Assembly: GCA_035079385.1 (NCBI GenBank)
Contig: JAVHKY010000040.1
Coordinates: 1,240,001 to 1,304,000, forward strand
Source of the DNA: Aspidiotus rigidus
Lineage: Eukaryota; Arthropoda; Insecta; Hemiptera; Diaspididae
Length of the DNA stretch: 64,000 nt
Reading direction: 5' to 3'
In this document: piece by piece, positions 45,901-57,402 of the stretch
Layout: each line of letters opens with the position of its first letter
How positions within the stretch are numbered: the first letter of the stretch is position 1
Notes under the pieces: model-generated
What the model was told of the DNA's origin: nothing
What the model saw: only the letters and a program-made list of their open reading frames with translations
Databases searched by the model: none
Translations under genes and position numbers: made by a program

Positions 45901-48112
45901 TGGTCAAAGCCTGCAGTATAATTTAAAAACTATTTGAAATGAAGTCCATTTAATTACTTAGGAACCTAAGAATTTTATCTACCTATATAACTTTCATGAA
46001 TGAGTATTTGTGTAATGCTACATAGGTATAGAAGCTTCGCTCGAAGGCTTTAATAATCTCTCTTACCTATAATCCCTCTTCGACCCGTGTTTCATAAAAA
46101 CTAAAGAGGCTCTCGTTGCTCCTAATGATCGAAATACCTTAGAAGCAAGTCCTTTATGACTTCCAGCCCCCAATCAGTGAAGCTGAGCCCTCCAAATCCA
46201 TTCTATTCGATCCACAGCAAACAACTCCCTGGTTTGACGTTACCACATATACACAAAAACAGGATAACCTATTAATGAACCCCGTAACTCTATTTGTGAC
46301 CGCGAGCGGTAAAAAGTAATTTTTGTCCAAAAAAATCTTCTCTACCACTATAGGTATAACACTAAAATATCACTTTCAAAAGAAAAAATGCATTTTCTTG
46401 ATGCGTCGATATTTGGAATTAAACTATGACTCTCGAGGAGCTCTGAAATTTCTCAACAAAATAAAACTGCCCGAGGATTCAAAATCGGTTCTCTTCTATT
46501 TTGCTAGGAAACCCTCTTCCCTCTTATTTTTTTCGAAACGAACTTATAGGCTCCTTCAAATTTCTGAGGCTTTTTCTGATGAAAACCAATTAGGACGACC
46601 CTCTCCCTTATTAAGACTCTGAAAGCCAAACTCCTAAAATACTATTGATAGGTATCCTATAATACCTTCAAATAGGATGCAACCACAAATAAGTTCTGCA
46701 TCCATACAAAAGTTTAATTTGTTCTCAATTTTCAAACTTTTTCGACACAATCGAATTCTCACCACAAAATTCACCTGAGTTATATACTCAGTCTGAGCAG
46801 AAAAGGCGGAATCCTTTACACTCCAATGGGCTCGTTTTAACTGTGAATTTTCTAGCTTTTTTAGTTTTTCTTCCCTCGGCTATCAATACTCAACTCTTCA
46901 GTGGCGAATATTCACTTTTCTTCTTGGTAGGTACTCGTTCATCAGATTATTTTTAATTTACGAATGGAATCTTTCCAAAAGAGATTGCCCTGACCGCTTT
47001 GCATGTTCACTCAGACTACTTCCGTGTCCTAAGATGTCGTGTTACACATAAAAAATAGATACCACACTGTCTTTTGTCGTGCACTTTTTTTTCTTTCTTT
47101 CTTTCTTTCTTTTTTTTTATCTAACTTAAAATGAATTATTATTATCCCTTAGCTCTCGCATCTTTGGTGATACACAACGCAGATCCCTCAGATGAACCGA
47201 AAGATTCACCACTGCAACTCTTCAATTTTGTTTCACCTAAAACCTTCTACTTATTGTTCTTTTACTCAACACTTCACGAATACCAACACCATGAAATCAA
47301 CACGTTTTTGAAACATCTTCACTTTTACGTATTCCTCTCGCGGATTTCTGGATTTTATCTTCCTCAAAACCTTTAATTTTACCAATACTTACATCGACGT
47401 AACATAAGCATGCGTGAATGACAAGTACTCCAATCTAATCATTTTTTATGCAATATCATTAGCTCAAATATGTAGCAACGAAGCAAAAACTGGGTTTTGG
47501 AATTTCTGGATTCATATATCACAATGTGACTGACAAAACTGTAGTACAAAAAGGAATAGAATTGGGATATCGTATGTTGCCACGAGAAGCAATACAATGT
47601 AAGTTCTACGAGTAAAAAGCATTGCACTGCATTTTTCTTTTCAAGTCAACTACCTACCTAATTCGATAAGTTGGCAAATAATTTGTCTTACTTTAACAGG
47701 GCTGTACAAATTTGTGAATGGTGAAATTGGAATTGAATGTGGATTGGTGGATAGCATTTTGGAAGAAATACGAAAAATCCGTTCTTGGTTTGAGAAGCAA
47801 AGACATTTTCGTTTTTACGACAGCTCAATCCTAATAACATATGATACTGATAGTCTCACTGACTCTTCGTGCAAAAAAAAAGAATTAAAAGAGAATGACG
47901 ACAAAAATGTGGAATGTATTTGCAAGAATTTTAAAGCGGCAGTTAAAGTTAGTATGCTCAAGTTCGATAAGGTACTATTGGCTCGGACGAACAAAGAGGA
48001 TGAAGACTATTTATTTGGTTTGCAAAGTTTAATTTCAACATTAGAAAATTTAACAGAGTTGTATGCCAAAACTTTGGAATACAAGCGTGGCTATCCGGTT
48101 CCACTGGCCTGA
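40106..48112 (+). CDS. Secreted tandem inositol-polyphosphate-kinase fusion (active plus dead domain)
   Basis: Ten exons: 40106-40178, 40859-40948, 43245-43439, 43520-43644, 44061-44190, 44328-44720, 44792-44956, 45043-45161, 47463-47598, 47700-48112. They sum to 1839 bp, or 612 aa, with consistent phases. Residues 1-24 look like a signal peptide (LIATSLIYIFIYNGAVHLEG). Domain 1 (~44-303) has the IPMK/IPK order: QIAGH (49-53), Lys66 in GFLLK, the P-x-x-x-D-F-K-M-G motif (PCVIDFKMG, 136-144), FYSCSVLIVYE and LIDFAH (269-274). Domain 2 (~319-600) follows in the same frame after a short linker within one exon; it has QVTDS for QVAGH, Ile347 for the Lys, SINMRLG for the D-F-K-M-G motif and LKFDK for IDFAH. 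IPMK-family enzymes phosphorylate inositol phosphates inside cells, so the signal peptide is unusual. Domain 1 could be active; domain 2 is probably a pseudokinase. The exon at 45043 uses a modest acceptor. Confidence 0.85.
41726..42415. repeat. Satellite-like tandem array, ~49-bp unit
   Basis: About 14 diverged units of ~48-50 bp lie in intron 2 of the kinase gene. Each reads like 'ttagaccaagggagaaacca', then 'taaaaaattgatagaatcaa', then 'catttgaa'. Neighbouring units differ, but 41731 onward matches 42104 onward better than it matches adjacent units, giving a higher-order period of about 373 bp. The flanks are non-coding. Confidence 0.85.
42772..42831 (+). pseudogene. tRNA-like fragment (Ser/Leu-like), degenerate
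   Basis: GCACTCG, then TGGCCGAGTGG (a perfect A-box pattern), then about 38 bases later GAGTTTCAATC (close to a B box), ending in GTGC that can pair with the first bases. The anticodon arm is not convincing and the T arm is poor. It is probably a pseudo-tRNA or the head of a tRNA-derived SINE. Confidence 0.3.
42900..42972. repeat. (GA)n microsatellite
   Basis: About 70 bases of GA-rich simple repeat with occasional GGGA interruptions. Long frames on both strands here are produced by the repeat and are not genes. Confidence 0.9.
43894..44015. mobile_element. Small hAT-type MITE in an intron
   Basis: CAGTGGTGCAGTC at 43894 and the inverted CTGTACGCCACTG at 44003-44015 are imperfect terminal repeats of the common CAGTGGCGTA type. 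The element is ~122 bp, inside intron 4 of the kinase gene. Confidence 0.5.
45183..45910. repeat. Dispersed repeat sequence in a kinase-gene intron
   Basis: It begins with 'ataccgggtgtggtaaat', a start often seen in arthropod DNA repeats. 45600-45735 matches 8555-8665. No protein motif is seen on either strand. 45911-47462, the rest of the intron, also shows no exon I can support. Confidence 0.45.
47091..47118. repeat. (TTTC)n simple repeat
   Basis: Six or so TTTC units followed by a T run, within the last long intron of the kinase gene. Confidence 0.85.
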
Positions 48113-48294
48113 ATGATTGAATCATGTCCTGAACAAAGTTTTGTAGTTATCAGAGTCATACTTATTAATTTACTTATTTCAAATCCCTATAACCTTCTGA
48201 GACTGATATTAAAACGCGCTTATTTTTACACGCATATGATTGAATTTTAATCCTACTTGAGTGTTGAACAGATCTGTAACTTCCTTATGCAGCA

Positions 48295-48300
48295 AATAAA
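48295..48300 (+). terminator. AATAAA poly(A) signal of the kinase-like gene
   Basis: It is the first clear AATAAA, about 180 bp after the TGA at 48110-48112. Confidence 0.4.
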
Positions 48301-48949
48301 TCTTATCAACCTAGAAGTTTATTCAATTTCCATAAAATAGGCCTAATACTCGTATATATAAGTTAATTTGGAAGACTTTTGCAATATTTAATAAACTTGT
48401 ATCTTATCTTCTTATGAAGACGGAGCGCGATATTTTGAAGCAGATATTCTCAGCTTCTACGTACTGCGTCCATGTAGCCTATACTACAAAAGATGGAAAT
48501 AGCTTCGTTTAAGTGGTCTCAAGGTTTTTTCGATTTTTTTTTTTTAAAAAACCCTCCGGAGACTGAATGGTGGATGAATGTTGTGAACAGTACCTACCCA
48601 AAAATTTGATACTCTAATGGTGTTGGAAAATTCTGCAGAGCGTTGAAAATTCAGCCGCATATTTGTACTGTAACTTTATATGCGTCGTGTCACCCCCATC
48701 TTATAATTGCTTCGAGTTCATCATTGTTCGAAGATCTTACTCGTATTTTGTATTTCAATGGGGAATGATATAATATTTGGTATGAGCGATCCTCGAGGAA
48801 GAATTCTCAGCAGAAAAAAATGTCATGCGTTGGTTTATTCGAAAAACATTTTTCTTTCCTTATTTTTCATTTCATTTTACAAGCTCTTAGATATACTCAG
48901 GTTATGAACTTGATGGTGAATCGACTGTAGATGCATTGGACGTAATATT

Positions 48950-49249
48950 CTGCTTTTAAATAAGAGATGAGATTTTGGATGGATGGGAGGTCATTAGCGA
49001 TCGAGAGTTGTTTTGATGGATGGTGAAATTTGGTAGGTGTAACGGAGAGAAGCTAAAGATGAGCATGCAAAAATGTAGGCAACTGTGACAGGGGAGTCGA
49101 GAGAAGGTGAGCGTGTGTGAGTCACAAGTGACCAATTCGGAGACGTGTAAGATTTCGTGACAGCAGGATTCTTGGTGTGATAAGCTTAGGCGAATAGTGA
49201 TGTTTCTATTTGTAATTGGGCTAATTTGTTTGATAAGATTCAATTTTAC
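48950..49249 (-). mobile_element. Probable retroelement relic
   Basis: Minus-strand frame with histidine- and serine-rich sequence, including PRNNSRSLMT-like DNA features shared weakly with the 36.2 kb relic. Too decayed for a firm family call. Confidence 0.3.
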
Positions 49250-49690
49250 CGGAGTGTGACCCATTCGTCCGTAATTTTGAGGTTTATGATGTAGAAGACG
49301 AGAGTTGATTTGTGGACGTTTTGTGGTAGTGTTGGCGGCTAAATCGTCCTCAGCAATCGTGTTGGAGGTTCCGCGGGATTTTCGGTAACCTTTCTTTTAT
49401 TATCGTTGGATTTTTGTAGTGCACGCACCTCCTCTTGATTTGGAGGGTGCAAATGTGATGATTCACTTGGCCCTTTCAGCACAACCAGCGGTTGGCCAGG
49501 ATCGAGTTCGTTCGTTATCACACGGGCGGTGCATTCTTTTACTCTCAACTTAATGCAGTCCCAATACTGCTTATTATTAGCACGCCTCGACCGGTAGTAG
49601 ATGTACCCGTCTAGTAACCACTTATTTTCTTCCACTGCAGGCTGCATTGTACACACTGATGACAGTAGAGAGAAGCTGGTCGCGGCCGGG
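49250..49690 (-). pseudogene. FLYWCH-type zinc-finger fragment, frameshifted
   Basis: The minus-strand frame has KWLLDGYIYYRSRRANNKQY, then WDCIKLRVKECTARV and, after a spacer, HLHPP. These are the ordered aromatic, W-C, C and H-x-H landmarks of a FLYWCH zinc finger. A shift near 49375 leads into TIAEDDLAAN and NTTTKRPQINSR, the usual continuation in FLYWCH proteins. It lies between two retroelement pieces, so it is probably a transposon- or retrocopy-derived fragment rather than a working gene. Confidence 0.6.
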
Positions 49691-49974
49691 GTATGATTCT
49701 TTTTCGCATGCCATGGAAATTTCATAAACTGTGGTTACAAGAATACAGAAATAGGCAATGGAAATCGTGTTCATCTTGACGGTCGATGCAGGTTGCGTAT
49801 TTATTAGACAAAATTGCTGGCCTGGAATTTGGTGGGGAAAAATTTTTGTGAAAATATTTTCGTGAAAACGTCTTCGTAAAATTATATTGGAGAGAAGAAA
49901 TTTTCGTGAAAATATCTCTCGTGAAATGGGCTTTTCGTGAAATTTGTTTCGTGCAAGTGGGTGGAAACCACTTT

Positions 49975-50600
49975 TTCATTACCTTGGATCCCCATATGGC
50001 TGGGGACCCAGATGAAAGTTATGTCGTAATAATTATATGGATGTCAGGGTTATGAAAAGAGAATGGATGCGTGAGGCAAGTGTGTGAGTAGAGTGTATAT
50101 TGTGATTCGCCGTTAAGGCGGATAAGTAGCCAGTGGTGATCAGAAAAGTGCGGTTTGGTGGGAAAGGGAGGGTTAGTATTGTTCCTAAGCATTAAAGATG
50201 GCTTGGATTTTGGCCGTCAAAATTGATCCGGAGTTGCGGTATCGATGAGGAAAGATTTTGGCACCGATTGAGAACGCGAAACCGACATAGTTTTTGATTT
50301 TTGATCCATCTGTGAAACAATGGGTTGTGTTGGGAAAAGAGTCAAGTATTTCTAGAAAGAGGGAGCGGTAATTCGGTGTTTGCGTGTTCTTATAGTAAGA
50401 CAAATTATTTGTAGATGAAAACTAAAGTTTTTCTGGTAGTTGAACTGCCTCTCCAACATAGTTTGAAATTCAAAATTTTTCCGGCAAAAGTAAAAAACGG
50501 GGAAAATTTCCCCTATTGTCCAACTAAATTGTGGTAGGTCAGTTTTCGCCAGATGGCGAAGGCCAATTTGTTTAAGAAGAAAAGGGAAAACCATAGGGCA
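49975..50600 (-). mobile_element. Non-LTR retrotransposon RNase H fragment
   Basis: On the minus strand CFTDGSKI and ILTAKIQAIFNA mark the first half of an RNase H domain. After stops and shifts, HSTHTLASRIHSLF and then TFIWVPSHMGIQGNE give the second half, ending at about 49980. The RNase H second acidic position (normally A-E) reads A-K. The element is dead and truncated by simple-repeat-like DNA (49850-49950) rich in 'tttcgtgaaa'. Confidence 0.7.
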
Positions 50601-52027
50601 GTGGGTTCCCTTTCGATATGTTTTGGCATACTAATTGATTTAAGAAGTAATAACTTCGGCGGTCATAGTATCTGCGAACAGAAAATACTTTTTTAGGTCG
50701 CTCTGAAAGTTCTTAGACAGGAAATTTAGCAGTTTAAAAGGCGGAATATTATATTTTAAACAAATAGATATTATACATAAATTGAAATGGGTATGAATAG
50801 TGAGGAATTTTGATTGGTGGCTGGACGAGTAACCTAAGAGCATTCACATAATAGTTAAATGGCTATGAGAATTCAATGTTTACAATGAGTATCAGCGGTG
50901 ATACAAATAGTGTCTATATATTGGGTAGTACTCGTAATAATAAGACGCAGATTGACGTTAAGGCTTGCAAAAATGAGGAAAGGGGTCAATGAGGCAAAGC
51001 TACGCCAGAATATTACGTTTGTTGAAACAGTCCTTCCCGAATCTATTGAGGTCAGAAGAACATAAACGCTCGCATCTTATCTCAAGTTTCGATTCGATGG
51101 ATTCTGGTATAAGCGCTATAGAAATTTATGCAGCTGTTATTTTTTTTTTGTTTTTCACTCGTCGCACTATAATACACATGGGCTAAATTTCTACAGTTTT
51201 TAAAATAAAACCAAATCTTTCCCTAAAAAAAAAAAGAATATTAGTGCGTGCGACTCACAAAACCCTCAACACACTACTGAAGGTATCATGAAAAATCTAT
51301 TCAATAATTTCCATGAGTTTAAGCAAAACCACCTGAAGAAATATCATTAGAAGAAAATGATGAACTAAAAATGTTTTACTTGATGGCGATAGAAGTTTTG
51401 AAAAATAGATTTCGCCTACAACTGAGCAAAGCTTTCTAAACGAAAAAATATTTATTGTTTGTCATAATTTATGAGTGTGATGTCCTAAATTCATGCACGA
51501 TTGTTTCATGGTAGATTTTCTTCGGTACCTATTGTATATCTACAGAGTCTAGAGCACGTAGCCTAGGTACCTATCCATTTTATATGAAAGAAAATGTGAA
51601 CTTATTTCGTGAACATCTCATGTTGCCCACTTGACTATATATTTATTTTTCTTTCGTATAAATGATTTATTTAACGACGCATCAACTGTTAGTTTTTAGC
51701 GTCTAATATGTATAAATAATAAGTTCTCTTTCTATGATTAAATCTTTCGCATATGCAAATCTTGATGACGCGTTGTTTTTGCATAAAATTTGAGATATTT
51801 TCGCTAACACCGAGTTGCATACTCAAAGACTTTCAACAGAATTCTAAAATCATTACTATTCGTACATTTTTGTTCGATTTGCATGACGACCCATTGTTCT
51901 TTGCAATTTCTGATTCGTTGCAAACAAAATTTAGATAATAGTCTCGTCTAGTATACCATTTTCTTCACGTTTAAAACAAGCAATAAAATTACAGTTTATT
52001 GTTTTACATTTTTTTATCAGAATAAAT
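50601..52027. other. Intergenic region before the mutase-like gene
   Basis: No exon is supported. 50640-50880 may extend the minus-strand retroelement. The last few hundred bases should hold the promoter and 5' UTR of the next gene; no clear core element was found. Confidence 0.4.
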
Positions 52028-55000
52028 ATGAATTTGGAAATAAAAATCATGACATTCTTGAAGTGGACAGTATTCATTAGTTTGTCTGTGAATGTAAACG
52101 GAAAGTAAGTATGAAAAATTTTCCATTGAGCTTCGGACCGGATATAGTTTGATAATTTCGTTTTTCCTTTTTTAGCCCGCCAGCAGGAGTCGACAACAAC
52201 ATGAAGTAAATGTGAAAAGTATTTTGCCTAAATATTAGTTCTAGTTATACAATTATCACAGATCGGAATCATACGAAAACTCAAAGGCGCTTCTTTCAAT
52301 ATTATTTTATTTCTACTCAAATAGAAGAATGAATTTTTCTTCTACGTCAAAGATAATTTCAAAAACTTATGACAGATCAGAGTCTTCTCATTTTATGAAT
52401 TGTTGTTCACGAATAAACCATTTTCATCAGAGGCCTATTTGGAAATTCTCTCGGGGAGGAGGGGTCCAAAAATTTTCAAGGACAAAATTTCCATTGAACA
52501 AAAAAAAAGCTTATTGGTTAGTTGGAAATATATGATTTTACAGGTTTTTGGAAATCCTCTGGAGGGGTTGGCTCCCAAACCTACCCCCGTTAATACACCA
52601 CTGATTTTAATTTTTCTACAAAACACTTCCGTCTCAAAAAGTGCCCATCCTTCAGTATTTGTTGATGACGTTCAAGTTTATTTGAGTATACCTCATTATA
52701 ACACTACGCTTATATACCTACCTATATTATTACTTGAAAGATTAATTTCTATTTTCTTATTCACAGGGTCTCTGATACCGAACCACCGTTGTGAGTAGAG
52801 AAACTATCAACCACTTTTATAGGAAATAATTTTTTATGCCGCATTCTATTTTTCACACAATTTATGAAAAATATTAATAAAAAAAAATAATGATTCCAAA
52901 AATTACTTTTTACGTGTGATCAAAATAGTTCAGAAATTTACAACTGGTTTCCCTTTCCCTAGAGTTAATTTCTGAAATATACGGACTAAAAAACCATTGG
53001 AAAATCAGGATTTTATTGACTGGAGATTACAAATGTTGAATGCAATCAAACCCTAAGTGACACATACCCTATATTTTTTTAAAATGAAAAACTTTCATAT
53101 TCCTTGCTTTCACGCATTTTCTGAAAAATACACTTACTTACCTATATACGTCTTTCGAACACTTTGAACATAGACAGACTTGTTACAGAATTTTCAATGT
53201 ACGGTAACTAATTAGTAAAAAGGAGGGTATGATCGGAGCAGGTCTAGAACGATAATTTTCAAACAGCGAAATTGCGAAAATTTCTTTAAAGTAATTTCGA
53301 ATTGACATGAAAAATCAAAACCCACACAAAAAGTGCAAATGTAATCTTCGCAGATTTTCTCGTATGTAAGTACATAGTAGGTACAATGTATTCTCTCGAA
53401 AGAAAGTTTAATAGGTATTTACTTCGATTCTAAGCATTCATGAACGCGCGAAATACAGAGTTATAATGATGCGACACGGAGAAGGTCAAGCGAACGAAAA
53501 AGAGGTGGTTTCGGGATGGTTCAACGTTGACTTGACAGCTGAAGGTAGGCTAAATCTATCGTCAGAATCATATCATTTCACTTTTACGAATAGAATACTT
53601 ACCTAGTACAGTATTTGTTGAAGATAGGAAAAGCGTACCTAAGTGTAATTCAATGTAGACAAGGATTCGCAAAGGTAAATCAACTTAAGCCGATGAGCTA
53701 CCTAAAACGAATAAAATTCCACCAAATGTGACATATCTTTATCTCCTTGTTCTTCCAATTCATCGACAGAATTATAGGTAATCCATAAAATATTTAAAAA
53801 ATGTGGGATCTATCCTTTTCACAGTTCGTGCGGGCGTTCTACTGGACGGATTTGCTTCATTTTTTTTCTTATTCTCCTCAGGTCGACCTCTAGATTAGCC
53901 ATCAAGCATTACTTAGTGCCTTACTTCAGGTGTTCCCCACTTACCCGCATTTGCTTTTTCTCCTCATGTATTTCTTATAGGGAATTTTTCATACATTCGG
54001 TTGATTGAACGCGAGAAGCGTAGCTATTTAATAGCTATAGTACGTATGTTGACTCATCCAGCAGTGAGAGAGACATAAACTTGAACATTGGTGTCTTTTC
54101 TATCCTTTTATATATATATATATATATGAAAAAACATTTCAAAAATAACTTTATGACAGGCCATCTGGCCGTTCTACTCAACCAATTTGCTTCAGTTTCT
54201 TTAATTTGTTCATTTAGCACACCAGCTGACCCATTAAGGATCAGCAGCCGCTCGACTTAAGGCGTTCTTGAATTTTTCTCAATTTCTTAAGGGGATATTT
54301 GTGAAAGGAAAACGAATCCCCTTTTCCAATTTGCCAGGGACTGCAACTGAACAGGTCGGGCTGATTTTCTATACCCTCCGATCCGCCGTCACTCCTTGAT
54401 TAACTTAGCCTCCCTTACAAATTCCCAAAACATTAAAACACGGTTTCATCAATTACATTTCTTATATGGATATATTCCACCTAAAATAATATATTCCCCC
54501 TGTCCAGGTGTCATGGTTGAATTATATCATCAATTATACTAATGCTGCGGAGCAGCATAGGTCATCTAGTTAGTCTTATTAGATCTATAAGAAACTGACA
54601 AACAAACTACCAAGAATACAATTCTGTATCGTATACGCATTAATATTACGATCGTAGTTTTATTATTCGTCGTTTTTTCTGTCATGCAAGGGTAAAAATC
54701 GAAGTCATGGACACACATATCACAGGAAAGTTCTGAAAATAGATCAGCGCAGGACAAATAGAAATTGTATTCTCGAATGTATTTTCAATAATAAAATTTT
54801 TTATATTCAACGAACTTTTACATCTGATACCATTTTGAAGGAGAAAAACAAGCCAGACACGTAGGTTCTAATTTGAAGAAACTAGGGTACATATTCGACG
54901 TCGGCCACTCGTCCCTTTTAACGATTTCGTCACGAACGCTAGAGCTAGTGCTAAAAGAAATGGACCTATCTTCGATCGAAAAAATTCCATCCTGGCGCCT

Positions 55001-55756
55001 CAACATACGTCACTCTGGGTTTCTTGGTGGTATGAAGCTTGCTACCATGAGGAAAGACTACACCAAAGAACAGGTGCGTTGTAAGCAGAGATCACAAATG
55101 GTCCTCTACGAGATCAGTGCTATATACAGTATACATTACGTCGTAGACGTTACGTTAACAAATAATATGGTCGACAAAAATCTCCGTCATTAGGTATAGA
55201 TTAACAGTATCGCGTAATTGCTTCAGACGATTTGTTTTTGTTTTTTTCTTTCTATAACCTTCAGATAGACCACTGGATGCATTCATACAAAACTGGTCCG
55301 CCACCAATGCCAGAAACACATCCTCAATACCAAGCCATTACGAATGACCGACGCTACATTGGGAATTATGGATTCGTCAACTTCCCAACATCAGAATCTC
55401 TCGAGCAGGCACTTCAAAGAACGATTCCTTACTGGGAAACAGTTATTAAACCACAGATTGAAAAAAATAAGCGAGTTATAATCGTTTCTCATGCCTCTAC
55501 TTTGCGAACACTCACGTATTATTTGGAAGGTGAGTAACTGATTTTTTTTTGGCTTGCATTTGCAGTACTTAAAAGATATCATGATTTCTTCGTAGGTTCC
55601 AAAGACGAAACATTATTAAGATTCAAATTAGCACTCGCACAGCCGTTTATGTACGAGTTCGATGAACATTTCAATCCACTTATATGTCGACAATTGATAC
55701 CAATTGGATCACCTCTACCGAGAAGTGATGTTTCAATTTCATCTCAAGGCTTTTAA
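52028..55756 (+). CDS. Secreted phosphoglycerate-mutase-like protein, altered active site
   Basis: Seven exons: 52028-52104, 52176-52205, 52767-52790, 53459-53544, 54853-55073, 55265-55529, 55596-55756. They sum to 864 bp, or 287 aa, with all phases matching. Residues ~1-25 form a signal peptide (MTFLKWTVFISLSVNVNG from the second ATG). The rest is a histidine phosphatase of the cofactor-dependent mutase branch: VIMMRHGEGQANEKE (His50), GWFNVDLTAEG, WRLNIRHSGFLGG, the GPPPMP loop, ESLEQALQRTIPYWE, and SHASTLR (His222). Changes from the family: the acid Glu in LNERHYG is Ile124, the L-K-R-A segment that supplies a catalytic Arg reads L-T-I-S, and HGNSLR is HASTLR. It probably lacks normal mutase activity. 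Two very short exons (30 and 24 bp) near the N-terminus are the least certain parts. Confidence 0.85.
54107..54127. repeat. (TA)n microsatellite
   Basis: About ten TA units in an intron of the mutase-like gene. Confidence 0.85.
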
Positions 55757-56026
55757 TGAGTCTGGTTACCTATCCTTCGTTGAGTCTTTTTATTTCTTTT
55801 AAAATTTCGTTATTACCGTATTTTACTCATCTTATCATGATGATTTAACTAACCTGGTTCAATTTCGTTTTTAAGATTCTCAAAAAAAAAAAAAAAAAAA
55901 AAAATATTTTTATAACATTATATAAGTTACTCATTATACTAAATACCCCACTCATTGTATCTCTAGCTTCCGAGTGCAATATTCATATTAGTTCTTTAAA
56001 AAAAGGGAGGAAACAGATTGAAGATT

Positions 56027-56195
56027 CAGGGGCGGATTTACGGGTACATTTTTTTTGGGGGGGGGGGGGAACTTCCATTGTTCTAAAATTTTATTCCTCG
56101 CAAATATAGTCAAATTGAACAATTTCAGTCTTTTTTGGAGATTTTTTTGGGAGGGGACGTTCCCCCTGTTCCCACTCCCCGTAAATCCACCCCTG
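56027..56195. mobile_element. hAT-type MITE with CAGGGGCGGATTTACGGG ends
   Basis: CAGGGGCGGATTTACGGG at 56027-56044 is inverted at 56178-56195 with one mismatch. An internal G run follows the left end. About 52435-52610, inside an intron of the mutase-like gene, has similar interior sequence and a 'ccaccactga'-type end and is probably a related copy. Confidence 0.7.
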
Positions 56196-57172
56196 AGATT
56201 ATTGCGACGTACCTGCACATATAGCTGAGTGCAGCAAGATTTAGCTGTTTAGCTGTAAAAATAGTATTAGCAACGAAATTGTAAAAGAGGAAAGTAATGG
56301 GGAGCATCATGAGACTTTTCTTTTTTTTTTTTTTTTTAAATCTAAAATCGCACGTTAATGTAAATACAGTCCAGTAAAATTAACGATGTCAAGGTTACGA
56401 TGAATTCAGACATGAGAATACCTAATTTCGCATTAATCGAAATGGAATTAACTTTAATATACGGACTACACTTTACTGTCCATAGGTTTTAATTTGGACA
56501 GTACTAGTACCGTCAAGAAAAATTTCTAATTTATGATGGGAATATTGCAAAATATATTTTTATTGGTAATCGAAAATTTTATCGTTTAAACGACTAAGCA
56601 AACCTGAAACTAATTACATCAAGAATATTTATAGACTGTCATACAGAAAGACTGAACCATTTTGGATTTCACAAAAAAGTAGAACAAATATAAGAACAGT
56701 AAATATGAATGAATTGTTATAAAAAAATTCGGAAGTAGCCTAAATAATTCAATAAATTTATGAAAAAATACGATACTTTTTTTTGAAACATATCCGCTCG
56801 AAAGTTTTCAAATGCTTTTTCCGAGGTCTCAAGAGGTGCATTGTGTATGTATCCATGATGAGAGTATCAACGCTCCTCTCTATACTTCACATTGTATTAT
56901 AGGCGGTTAGCTGCAAGTTAATACCATAAAAGAAAGATAACTTGAGCGATTGTCTATCTTCGAACGAGTAAATTAGTTCACTGTCAGTCTCATTTCAAGA
57001 TCACGCACGAACTACTCTATTGTATGAATACCTCATTTCCGCATTTAGATCTTCGGATATGTATTCACAATTTACGTCAATATTCAAAATAAATCTGACA
57101 AACCTCGTCCGAGTTATATGAGGAACAATTTTTTTAGAATTGACACGGTCCGAAACGTTACGGCTCGACATA

Positions 57173-57402
57173 ATGACAGAATACTCAAAGAGAAGAGTAA
57201 ACGAGAAACTAATTACAAAGACCGCAGATATAAAGGAGAAGATGCGAGATCTTTCGGTAAACAAACCATCATCGGGCAAAGTTAGAACGCCAACTTTGCC
57301 CGATGATGGTTTGTTAACCGAAAGATCTCGCATCTTCTCCTTTATATCTGCGGTCTTTGTAATTAGTTTCTCATTTACTCTACTCTTTGAGTATTCTGTC
57401 AT
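57173..57402. repeat. 230-bp near-perfect palindrome
   Basis: The arms 57173-57283 and 57292-57402 (111 bp each) are reverse complements with only about three or four mismatches, separated by 8 bp. Both strands therefore read the same open frame (MTEYSK...INEKLITKT-like in each direction). It is intergenic, between the mutase-like gene and the third secreted gene. It could be a fold-back transposon or a hairpin-RNA source. Confidence 0.9.

Noticed and set aside
44782..48112. A separate second kinase gene starting near 44.78 kb
   Set aside because: The first-domain exon runs in frame into the beginning of the second domain (QVTDS region) and the next exon splices in phase; no separate leader exon is visible.
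49722..49979. 85-aa minus-strand frame
   Set aside because: Built from repeated 'tttcgtgaaa' DNA next to a truncated RNase H; repetitive rather than coding.
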